Positions 14,201 through 24,971 of a stretch of DNA of 64,000 nucleotides are shown here, piece by piece. Position numbers and translations under genes: made by a program. How positions within the stretch are numbered: the stretch's first letter is position 1; every line of letters starts with the position of its first letter. Under the pieces are notes generated by a model that was not told where the DNA came from, did no database searches, and saw nothing but the letters and a program-made list of their open reading frames with translations. Origin of the DNA: Acanthochlamys bracteata (lineage: Eukaryota; Streptophyta; Magnoliopsida; Pandanales; Velloziaceae); NCBI GenBank assembly GCA_019914995.1, contig CM034126.1:10297001-10361000 (forward strand). The letters run 5' to 3'.

Positions 14201-17200
14201 GAATCCATAATTTGCATGCATGTCTGAACAATTGATCATCAAAAGATTTGAAAGAGAACATTCTACAATGAAGAACAAAAATTACCTCTTGTAAGATATC
14301 TTTTAGGGCAGAATGTGATTCAGATAGAACTTCCTGCATAAAAAAGCTCTGTATCTTTTCCGCAAGACCAGAAATATCTCCCAGCAATGCATAGGCATCA
14401 ACAACCTAAAAACAAAGAATGATGTCATAAAAAACAATGCAGATACTTAGCAGCTTGAAGCTAAAAGCATATATTGAAAGTTATAGTGAAATTCGGTAAT
14501 GGTTTCTTGCAGAATTGAGCCTGATCATCTTAGCATGTTATTTAAACACTCTTCAAAGTTTCTAAAATAATGTGAAATTGCCTTCAACGAAGATGCATGA
14601 ACTTGTTAATTAAGCACTAAAAATATATAATTGTAATTCTTCGTAAAAGAAATCAATGCATAAAGGATAGTAATAAAGAGGGTAAAAAAAGACTTTTTAA
14701 GTAAATGCAAAACTACAAAAATAGAATCTATTCTACACAATATTTATATAAACTAAGTATGAAAACTAACAAAGCTGCTTAGAAACTACTTTTTGTAAGA
14801 AAGTTATAAATACTATAGAAACTAAGTCACAATATTTTAGAAAATATAAAAGCATAAGTAATTGAGAAAATCACAATTGTTAATACAGTTTTCCCACCTA
14901 TAGAATTGAAACTTTCAAATAGGGGATCCAAGAGGAACAAGCTTATGTCATGCAACAGCATCATGATCTCTAAGATATTTAAACGATGGGTTGGAAGAAT
15001 TTTCATAGGACGCTAAGAAGTATACAGCTGGTTTAAATTTGGAACTGCAGACAGCTCGCATTCAAACTACGACCCACAAGCAAGATCAATCCTCTTCGCA
15101 GTGCTACATTTTATGTTAAACCAGAGGCCTAGAAGGACAAACATTTGCAAGTATAATAGGCAGACGTGGCTAATTTTCTAAAAGAAACACTATGCTTCGT
15201 AAGTCCCTATGCCTACTTGAATTAGTAGAGTTTCATAACAATATTGTATTTAACTTCCCAAATCCATCCAAAGGAAAGCCACAAAAATAGAACATTCTTT
15301 TTATTAGAGGGAGGAGACTATCTCTATCTTACAAGAACATACCAACGATAAGTGCTTGCAGAAGCTAGGAAGACGAAAGAAGCAAATTTTCACGACTGTG
15401 AGCATGCATATTGAGAGAGATAGTAGGATCATAGCATTTTGGAGAACATACTACATAGTCACTTCAAAGCACAGTTGTCAAGAAAGCAAACAAACACAGA
15501 TGCCACATTCCATAAGGAAAAAAGGGCAGCAAGAAAAGAGAAATGAGAGAGAGGGCCCAAGAAAAGAATCAGATATTTAACCTAGCCCCCTCGCCAAAAC
15601 ATGCTCACATTACCTAAACTCTTACCTAGACCAAAATAAATTGGAGAGAGTTTCGCGTTTCCAAAGTCCAATCGGAAGCAAATGTGTTTGCTGATCCAGA
15701 CTTTCTGAAGCACTTGAACACTAAATTTATTCTATCTTTTTAGTCTTCCATTACAGGAAAGAAAATGAGATAGTGAGAAAGATCCAAATCTAGCAAAATG
15801 TATCATTAAAGAAAAACAAGACAAAATTAAAAACCCATATTGTTCTTTTGAATTACAATGGAACTCTAGATGCATACATTATAATAGAATTATTAGAATA
15901 CTGGACGGCATGCTATGACCAATAACAAGTCCTTACAGTAATAGTTTTGAAATTTTACATCGTTCTAAAGTTTCACATTCAACAGTTCATCTTCGAGCTT
16001 GAAGTTTATTGTGGTCAATTAATACCTTCGTAGCTTGATTTCACAACCATAAATGCTTCTAAAAACACACACACGCAACGGTATATGCTTCGATATGCTG
16101 GGTACATGCTTCTATATGCACGAGCGCGCACACACATACATGTATGTGGAGTCAGAGAGAGATCAGAGAGAGAAGACATGTTTAGTAATACAATGCATAC
16201 ATCTACGTGGAATCTAAGACAGGATCAGAGCGAGAACACATGAACAGAAATACAAAGCACTTTTGTAGGGCAAATACGCAAAGAGAAATTTATATATGCA
16301 AACTTAGTGCAGCTCAATGTGTACCAATGCAGCATAAGTAGACGAATAGATCCACAAATGCCTCTAAACGCTACATGATGTCTGTGCAAGCATGCATACA
16401 TACATATGTGTATAACTGTTAGTGCAAATTATGATAAGAAATATAAACACTGAACAGCAAAGAGATGAATATACTGACAGTTATATAGTTGTCCTCCTTG
16501 AACGTCTGACAAACTCCTAAGAGTAATGCATCAAGCTTTTGAAGGGTTTTCTCCAGCCATGCCTGCATATAAACATTTGAGAAATTATTTCATCAAGAGC
16601 TGTTAGCCGACAAGTAAAACCAAAAGACACACAATATTATGACACTTCAATGATACATGGTTAACGAAACCATGCAGATGAGCATCATGAACTACTTCAA
16701 AGACACACACCTCTACATCACGCCCCATTTCTTGGATAGCAAAGAATTGTGAATAGTTATCCAAAACTTGTAAATACTCTAAAAATAATTGAAATGCCTG
16801 TATGGCAAATAAGATTCATCAGCAGCGGGTTAATCAACAAATATTTAGCATCTAAGATGGTGGAATGAGGAAAAGGCATTCATAACAAACCTTGTAGTAG
16901 TTTCCATCATCAACAAATCTATCAAGTGCAATTTTCATTTCAAATGCATGACGAAGGTCTGTAAGAACAGGAATCATATCCTGTCATATACCAAAAAGAA
17001 GAAGTTAAACTACACACAATAATTAGATCAAACAACACTGGCAAAGATAAATCACCAATATCACTGAACATGACACCATCATTTACAGAGATTTCAGCTG
17101 GAGGGGCTATTTAAGAATTATTGTAAAATAGGACAAGATAAAAGAAGTACCAATAAAAGTTGCTTCTTCTTTGAATATGAGTTGACCACAAGATCTCTTG

Positions 17201-20200
17201 AAACCTCCTGCATTGCTGAGGCTATGTTTCTCCGACCGTTCTGAGAAGGAACTCAAACGAGCCATGAATAAAGCTAGAGAAAGGAAATCAAGAACATGAT
17301 ATCCTTCAAACTTACCATGCAGATAACTTTCGCAACTTTTAGATCTTGCTCCAACTCTGCTACTAATTGCAATCCCCTGACTGAGGGGGGAAAAGAGTAA
17401 GCAATCTTAGATGTGAATATTTTTATAAAAACCATCTAATGCTTTTTATTTTTGACGCATATGATAACATAAAACAATCTTTTTTCTAGAAAGCTCATTG
17501 AGGACATAGAAAAACCACTTTTTCAAATGCATAAGTAACTATCATTAACACAGATTAAAAAGGTAGTTTATAATGCAAGCAATACCCTTCATCCTGATAA
17601 GAAAATGAGTTCATAGCAGCAAACCTAAAGCAAAAACCACATACGACAATAGAGGAGGGCAGGAGCAGGCCACTGGAGCGCATCGTAGCAGGTAGGAGAG
17701 TTTAGAGACCCAAAACATTTGTAAGAAGCCACAATTATATCAACCAAAATGAGGATTAAAGAAATCAAAATTGCCAGATCAATGCGGCAAAACAAGTGAT
17801 GTTTCAGTATGATCATCAGATGATTTTTTTTCTTAAAATAACTGTTGAAAGATTACGTAGCTCATATGACAGAAAGCACAAATATGAGTGAGTGACTCGA
17901 CACAATCGACTCCAGAGTATGAATGAACCACTCCACAATAGATGAGCATTTTGGGAGAACGTCATGAATGAAACAGAACACAAAGTGTTTGTAGCAAAGT
18001 TGAAAATGATTGCTGTTTTTTCCTAGCAATGAAGATCAAACAGGTGTTACCAACTGCAACCAAAGGCACATCCAGAAGTAGTAGTAGGGCTCGAATATTG
18101 CAGAGTTCTTACATCCCAAGTTAGAGACAATGAGAATAACTACCAAAAGCTTACACACTCCATTCTATACATTGTAAACTCCTCCACAGCAATGATGGAT
18201 CCTTTACAGTTCATGTCCCTTTTAATAGGGACAACTCTTAGCGATCAGTACCAGTTATTCATTATATTCAAATCAAATTTATTCTGCAATTCCTCATCTA
18301 CGATTTCTGGAGACACCGTAATTTACTACTAGATGATAAAAGAACTACAATGACAGTGTCAACTATGATGAAAGTACCCATTTCTTTATGATGCTCCATT
18401 ACATGACGTGATAGCCGCTCAGTTATCTGATCCAGCTGAGTCAACCTAAGAGCAGCCTGCCAATTACTTAGAAGTTAGAATAACAACTTAGACAGACCAA
18501 CAGATGAAAATCATAAGTGAAAAGATGTATTAAGTACCAAAAGTAATGAAGTAAACATCAATGATCAATTCTTATAAAGGGTCAAATATGCATAAATATT
18601 TCCAACAAAGAGAAATAGACATGCAACAAAAATCAATGCTCAAACGACTACTGTGTCGTTTGGCAGTGCTTATCACTGCTTACCAAAACTTCATTTCAAC
18701 TTTTCGTTTCCCAACAAACCTTCTATAGTATTTTATAAAATTTTTTATAGTTTTGGAAGGTGCAGATGAATTGTATGTCATAAAATCTTATATGTATTAA
18801 GTTTTATATTTTTTTAGGTAAAAAAAAAAGTCAAGTCATTTTCCTAAAAGCTCCAAAATAAGCTCCTTTTCATAAAAGCTCCTTATTTTAAGGACCCAAA
18901 CATCCCCTACAAGTAACCATTGATGAAGATATGCATAAAGTAACAGGTCAAATATGCATAAATATTTCCAACAAAGAGAAATAGACATGCAACAAAATTC
19001 AATGCTCAAATCATTACGGTGTCATTTGACAGTGCTTATCACTACTTATCAAAACTTCATTTCAACTTTTCGTTTCCCAACAAACCTTCTATAATATTTT
19101 ATAAATTTTTTAAATTTTGGAAAGTGTAGATGAAATGTATGTCATAAAATCTTTATATGTACAATTTTATTATTTTTTTAGGTTAAAAAAAAGTCGAGTC
19201 ATTTTCCTAAAAGCTCCAAAATAAGCTCCTTTCTAGAAAATCTTCTTATTTTAAAGACCCAAACGTCCCCTACAAGTAACCATTGACGGAGATACGCTAC
19301 ATAGAACTTCCAACATCTTCAGAGTAGAAGAAATTAACCTTCTCCTCAAAAAAGCTAGCATCAGCTTCATCAGAGGGAATGTTTTGCAAAACATGGCTGA
19401 CAGCATCAAACTCCTGCAAGCAAACAGAAACCTATCTAAGATTGAGCTTCTCCCTCTCATTTTGAGAAGGCTTACTCCGTTGACAGAACACAAAATTTAG
19501 CACAAAGAAACATCTCTATGAAATCCATCAAAATTGCAATTCATAGAAAGCCATAGATAGCATATAATTAAGAACATAAACCTCTTGATAAAATTCCTCC
19601 TCAAGCTCTTCTATTATCTGCCCCGGTGTGGTACCATAGACTGAAGATAATTCTTCAGATCCAGAAAGAAGATTGATCCTTTGATGAGGGGGAAGCCCCG
19701 CAATAGCTCGAGCAACAGCAGCTGCAGCAGCTGCCCTAGCTGGAACCTGCATCAAAAATATACCAATAAAGAAGTTAGCAAATACTCTGGGTACCTAGCA
19801 ACAGGTTAATTTACTAATTTCTCACATCTAACGAGCTATTAAACACAGTTGGCTAAAGACCTATTACTTAACAGCACATCCATCATGATATCTTAAAGGG
19901 GATAATTTGATCGAGCGCCAATTTATCTCAAAGTCAATAAAGTTAATATACAGGATTGAACATAGGAGTTGTAGCATTCTAGGTACCAAATTTCACATCT
20001 AAGTTATCATTACGATTAATTTATAAAATTTTGCAGGGCGAAAAAGCGACTAAGAGAGCATGGAAAAGGAAAATAGAAGTGACAGGGCCTAATTTCTATT
20101 TTTCACAAGCTACAGTTAAGTTTAAGTAATAATCTACTGAAGATGTGTATTCTGATGTAGTGGACCTCAGACCAACAGAAAGTTGGCAAAGGAAAACATA

Positions 20201-20923
20201 AAATTAGATATATGAAAGAATTAGTCAAATATCAAGAGTGTAAATATCCACTCTTCTGTAAGTCTACATTCAGACCAGAGCGGGTTGAGAAAATGGTGAC
20301 AAACTGAAAGATAGGAACTTTGTGAAGAGAACGTCAATGACAGTAAATTCAGACCTAATTAAACAAAACTGACCGCATTTTCCTGCTGTATTCAGCTTAA
20401 GCAATTAATCGAAAAGGAATGTTCAATCAGACCCGATTAAAGTACACAACAAAATCCATCTTTCTACAATTCCACATGACCTTCTCCACACAGATGGACA
20501 GTACCCACTAGGAGAGTCAGCTACATAGACACACACCCAACCTTACTCTATTTTCAACTCTCTTGATTGAGACCATGATAGCCAGAAAACTGAAAGACAT
20601 TCACCAATTAGAATCTATCCTAAGCGATTCACCAAATTAAAATTGCAAAACCAAACGATAGATAACAAGACCTCAGGCCGATCGGGTACAGGTGGAGGCA
20701 AGCGGCCAAGAGACGTAGCAGAACGAACAGAGCTAAGAAGCTTCTCCCCAACTTTCGATAGATCCATGTCTCCCGCGGCGCCCGACTGCAAGAACAACAG
20801 CGAAAGAAACAGAAACGGGACTCCGGAGAATGCCGGCACCTCACCACCAGTACCACCGGCTACGGCGTCTCCTTCTTCACCAAGCTGTCGGATAGCGAGC
20901 GGCAGTGGCAAGCCCCGCTGCAT
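2275..20923 (-). CDS. VPS50: syndetin / VPS50-like vesicle-tethering subunit (24 exons)
   Basis: Plant homologue of syndetin (VPS50, CCDC132), the subunit that distinguishes the EARP tether from GARP; these complexes capture vesicles at endosomes and the trans-Golgi. Exons in transcript order (plus coordinates): 20923-20672, 19746-19582, 19413-19339, 18456-18378, 17380-17316, 17240-17151, 16980-16891, 16797-16711, 16562-16479, 14405-14286, 13932-13904, 12967-12847, 11440-10928, 9889-9336, 9266-9191, 9125-9026, 8904-8717, 7484-7414, 6410-6348, 4543-4471, 3567-3448, 3371-3294, 2508-2458, 2385-2275. Every junction has GT-AG ends and reading phase is kept throughout, giving 1084 aa, or 1032 aa from the inner Met at 20767. 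The N-terminal part contains MDLSKVGEK, an alanine-rich stretch and VVDAYALLGDISGLAEKIQS (VPS54_N-like region). The last roughly 280 residues match the DUF2451 domain (ending EYTKSQIVGLVNLVAAMKGW). Family call is from recall of the plant proteins; no broken exon is seen. An extra in-phase microexon could have been missed. Confidence 0.93.
4801..5220. mobile_element. foldback (long inverted-repeat) element 1 in a VPS50 intron
   Basis: The left arm begins gggataggagcactc (from 4806) and the right arm ends gagtgcccctatccc (to 5216). The arms pair over most of the element, including ctccaccgttgaatatgaagaac against its complement near 5110-5150. The unpaired centre is AT-rich (about 5000-5035). 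No transposase frame is present, so it is a non-autonomous element. It sits between two (AT)n tracts in the intron 4544-6347. Confidence 0.8.
5221..5263. repeat. (AT)n/(TATG) microsatellite between the two foldbacks
   Basis: Alternating AT/GT sequence separating the twin foldback elements; a similar AT tract follows the second one at 5659-5683 and another precedes the first at about 4778-4800. Confidence 0.8.
5264..5658. mobile_element. foldback element 2, diverged sister of element 1
   Basis: Arms ggaagggatagaggcac (left) and gtgcccctattcctccc (right) are inverted copies, and the internal arms pair again (for example tcaccttcatctggtcact against the left-arm cattcgatcacttgatca region). Its left arm is clearly homologous to that of element 1, sharing aatctccaccgttg and atatgaagaac, so the two belong to one family. 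It is non-coding. Confidence 0.78.
18581..19305. repeat. tandem duplication (period ~366 bp) in a VPS50 intron
   Basis: Copy 1 (about 18581-18940) and copy 2 (about 18947-19305) both run from gtcaaatatgcataaatatt to aagtaaccattga. Between these ends both contain gtgcttatcact and cccaacaaaccttctata. They differ by scattered substitutions. The duplication ends about 30 bases before the exon starting at 19339 and leaves that exon intact. Confidence 0.85.
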
Positions 20924-21054
20924 CTCAGCTTTCCACTACAGAGAACAACATCTGAACCGTTGGATCGGCCGGAATTCGATCTGTAATTGTTCGATCTTGT
21001 CTGGAATCTGGAGAGGAAAGAGAAAGACTTGTTGTGCAGTCGTCCGGCGAATCT

Positions 21055-21065
21055 GTGGGGCCCAC
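21055..21065. promoter_or_regulatory. site II-like GGCCCA motif upstream of VPS50
   Basis: The string gtggggcccac contains GGCCCA and lies about 130 bases upstream of the first in-frame ATG of the minus-strand gene. Such motifs (TCP-bound site II) are common in promoters of housekeeping plant genes. No obvious TATA box was seen next to it. Confidence 0.4.
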
Positions 21066-21984
21066 ACTAGTGCTTTTATGATTATGGATGAAAATTAACT
21101 CCCGCGTTTGATTAATCGCTGGCTTCTTGTTCTTTCTTTTGTTTTTTCTTACTCCTTCCCTTGCATGCGAGCGTGTTTGTTTGATCTAAGAAGTCTATGT
21201 TCTTTTATCGGATTAATAGTCCTTCTATGTTTCTCGGAATATATTAGTGGCTTTCTTCGATCAATCGCCACAGTCAACAAATCGGATGATTATATACTTC
21301 AAAATATTAAAGTAAATAAAAATATTCTATGGTGCTTCAGACTTTAGAGGGATTGCCTTTACTTTTCACATACAAATTTTTGTATAAAACAACAACAAAT
21401 TAAATTTTTGTCCCATCCGAGTAGAATTGATTATATAAATCCGTTTTTCATTCAATTTGATTATAAAAATAACTAACAAAAGATACAACTCTTTTAAATC
21501 CTTCGCAACACCATATAATTTAATTAGATTTATTTATTTTGTTTAAAGTAAGAATCGCATTATTTTATGCATAAAAATATTTTTAAATTTGCACAAAATA
21601 TCCCTAACTATTTAAGTATGTCTTATCTTAACTTGTTCTCAATCGATGCGATATTATTTATTACCGTGTATTATTATTTTATATTTTATTTATTCTAATA
21701 TTTATTCATATTTATTTTAATATTATTATTTTTAATATATTTATCTTATGACTATTTATCATAACTTCATTTTTATTTTTATTTTTTAATAAATTTTTTT
21801 AATATAAAACTTAGAAAGAAAAGATAAATTGAACATCATAAAATTTATCTATATATAGTTTTATTATATTTTAGTAGAAATATCAAACTCGTTTCTTTAA
21901 AAGCTTTAAAATAACTTTTTACATTATTTTTTTATTTTAAATCATTCAAGTGTCCCCTTAATTTATTTATGGTATTGTAAGGAT
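21066..21984. other. AT-rich intergenic spacer
   Basis: This stretch lies between the VPS50 5' end and the retrotransposon. It becomes extremely AT-rich after about 21500. No gene or recognised element is supported. Confidence 0.6.
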
Positions 21985-21989
21985 ATCAA

Positions 21990-23283
21990 TGATAATATGT
22001 AATGATATATATTTATTATATCTTATTATTATAATAAATATTAAATTTTTATTAAAATTCTATTCATAATATAAATTAATTTATTTTATTTTATTTTATT
22101 TTATTTTATTTTGTGAAATATAGGTGAACAAAAAAGCAAATTATTGAAGGAATAAAATAAAAGAGCTAATCATGGAAGAAAATATCAAGCGGCGATCCTC
22201 ATTGATGCATTTGACCAATTAAATCTAAATAAAAAATTTAGCATCAAATCTAGCATCAAATATAGCAACAAATCTATATCAAATCTAATCTGAAGATCCT
22301 GAAGATATTTTTTTGCCTAATTTTGTGGAGGAAGTTCTACTATAAATTGAAGGATCGAAGGAGCATCGAAGAACTAACAAGGAGCGAACGAAGAGCCGAC
22401 GGAAAACCTAAAGAGAGCCGAACGGGAGACAGAAGGAAGAGCAGATTAGAGACGAAAAATTCTTCAGATTTGCTTTCTTCTTTTTTGCTCATGTTTTATT
22501 TTTCATACAATATTATTGTGTGTAATATTAATATGAGTGACTAAATTCTCTAAACTGGAGTTAGGATGAAACCCTAATAAATTTAATTTATTTCTTGAAT
22601 ATTATTTGATGTATGGATTGTTGATTTTATGTGAGTTATTAATTCTTATTTGAAAAGATGTTTAGATGTTAAATTTGCATGCATGATAGCATTGAGTTTG
22701 ATATCTAAATTATTATATTAATTGTGTTTGCGAGGACCAATTGGAATATAACTTACGAATTACAGGATTAATAACTGTAGTTAGTATTTACTGGACTAAA
22801 GTGAATGTAACTACATGATTTATGATTTCGCAGAATCTAATACATCGTTAGTAATTTCTAAACAAGGAGTTAGAACATCACTAGCGATAGGTGATTTTAT
22901 ACTGGACCAAAGTTAAGTCATAATTAGAAATCGTATCTAAGAACTGGACCAAAGTGTTATGTACAAAATCTTCACAATTATCATAATCTATTATCATATT
23001 TATTTAAATAATAAATTAGAGGCATTAGTGGTGGATTCTAAAATTCTAGTTATTTGCATACCTATTTTCTCGATCCGTGTGTTATTTTTCGTTCTTAGCT
23101 TTCGTACACCTTTGATTAGCTTTTACAAACACAACTTTTGTTACTAAAAATTTGGATTAGAGTTAACAACAATTTCTGTGGAACAAACTCGTTATCTACT
23201 ATACGGTAGACGACAACCGTGCACTTGCGGGATAGACTAGGATAGAATCACTGAGTTTTTCTTAGTTGGTTTTATCTACATCA
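21990..23283 (+). repeat. 5' LTR, 1294 bp, with TATA box
   Basis: It starts TGATAATATG and ends TCTACATCA (TG...CA). The start was chosen because ATCAA precedes it and also follows the 3' LTR; this is moderate support only. A TATAAATT box lies at 22341-22348 and a (TTTTA)n run at about 22080-22113. Bases 22486-23283 are repeated in the 3' LTR, while 21990-22485 are not. Confidence 0.75.
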
Positions 23284-23289
23284 AGTTTT

Positions 23290-23306
23290 TGGTGCCGTTG
23301 CCGGGA
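23290..23306 (+). promoter_or_regulatory. primer-binding site, tRNA-Asp type
   Basis: The sequence tggtgccgttgccggga, six bases after the 5' LTR, is complementary to the 3' end of plant tRNA-Asp (ending CCCGGCAACGGCGCCA) with one mismatch. This primer is typical of Athila-type elements. Confidence 0.8.
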
Positions 23307-23424
23307 ATTGTTTTGTTTGACTTTGATTCAATTTAGCTTCATTTAGCTTCATTGATATTTTGAATTTGTTTTGCATTTAGCTTAGAGCATATTAGTTTGT
23401 TTTTCATTATAGTTACATTATTGC

Positions 23425-24834
23425 ATGATCACTCGCTCTCATAGTCAATCTTCACTTGAATTCGATCCTGAACTTGAGAGAGAGGTTAGAGAATTAGACG
23501 TGAGCGTAGAAATCATTTGAATATTAGAATGAAGAGATAGCTGTTGCACCGAATGAAACAATGGGAGATTTTGACATTCCTACAATTCCTGTATCTCCAT
23601 CTAGTATAGTTCTTTCTTATGCTGGTAAAAACTATGAATTGAAAACTATTCATTTTAATATGATGCCTTTTTTCATGGTTTAAACAATGAGGATCCTTTA
23701 GCTCATATTCGAGAAATTTTCAATATGGTTTCTAACATGCCTTTGATAGATGGGGTTACTAAGGAACACCTTCAAATGAAAATCTTTCCTTACATTTTAA
23801 AAGATAGAGCAAAGGTATGGTTACAATCACTTACATCTGGTTCACTTACTACTTGGACTGAAATTCAAAACAGATTTTTAGAGAAATTTTTTTCAACTCA
23901 GAAAACTGATGCATTAAGAGATAAAATCATGCAATTTACTCAACAATCTGATGAGTCATTTTCTGAAGCATAAGAATGATTTAATAACTTATTAATTCAA
24001 TGTCCTCACCATAGTTTGCCTATTTTGGTTTTGATGCGTATATTTTATAAGGCACTAACCGTTTCTAACAAGGCTGCAGTGAATAATTATGCACGTGGAT
24101 CTATTCGGAATAAGACACTAGCTGAATGTCAAACGCTATTCAAAAATTTAGCTCTTGAGACGCAACATATAGATACACGAGGAAGACGAGCTGGAATTTA
24201 TGAGGTGAATGGCAATAACGATTATGCTTCTAAAGCGCAGGTGAATGCTATTAATAACAAATTGGATGCTTTGCTAGCTATGAAAGGAAAACTTCCAACA
24301 CAAGAGGTATGTGGCATTTGTGATTTATCTGGTCATTCTACTGTACATTATACACAGGGAGTAGATTTTCCTGAGTTTGTACAAGAACAAGCAAATATGG
24401 TAAGTTCTTATAACCGACATCCTAAACATGATCCATATTCAAACACTTACAATCTTGGATGGAGGAATCATCCCAACTTCTCGTGGAGCAATCAACAACA
24501 CCAACCTCCACCTCAACCAAAGCCATCGACTTCATTGGAGGATTTGGTAAGACAGTTAGCAATTGGTCAACAAAAACTTGAAGCTCAGGTAGGTCAAATT
24601 GCACAAGCTTTGAGCCAAAGAGAGCATGGTAAGTTTCCTAGTCAACCTAACATCAATCCACGAAATAATAAACAAGCTAAAGCCATTCAATTAAGATCAG
24701 GTAAGCTTATTAATAATGACGATAAATATGATGTTTCTGATGAAAATGTAGTTGCAGGTGATGAAAAACAAGAGATAGACAGATCTGGATTAAGAGAAAA
24801 AATATCGAAATCATTGCCGTCTGAGAGTGATTAA
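23425..24834 (+). pseudogene. retrotransposon gag, broken by frameshifts and stops
   Basis: The frame opens at ATG 23425 and shifts near 23500 and again near 23665-23672. A gag (Retrotrans_gag-type) region follows, with AKVWLQSL and WTEIQNRFLEKFF at about 23810-23895. Two in-frame stops, TAA at 23971 and TGA at 23977, fall where relatives usually read Trp-Glu-Arg-Phe. The same frame then continues from 24016 to the stop at 24832-24834 through a single zinc-knuckle-like CGICDLSGHSTVH segment and a Gln-rich stretch. Another frame change separates it from pol. The damage is seen directly; the expected residues are from family knowledge. Confidence 0.82.
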
Positions 24835-24971
24835 CACTACGGAAATGAATCTGCTCATCATCCTTCTGGACTACAAGGCGGTTGATCGTTATACATCTCC
24901 TATACCATTTCCGGGCCATCTAAAGCAAAATAAACAGGATAAGCAATTTCAAGATATTTATGATATGTTAA

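Noticed and set aside
20643-21098. 151-codon plus-strand frame
   Set aside because: It is the antisense shadow of VPS50 exon 1 and its leader; no family resemblance.
22323-22544. 73-codon frame rich in Arg/Glu
   Set aside because: Lies inside the 5' LTR, just after its TATA box; part of the retrotransposon leader, not a gene.
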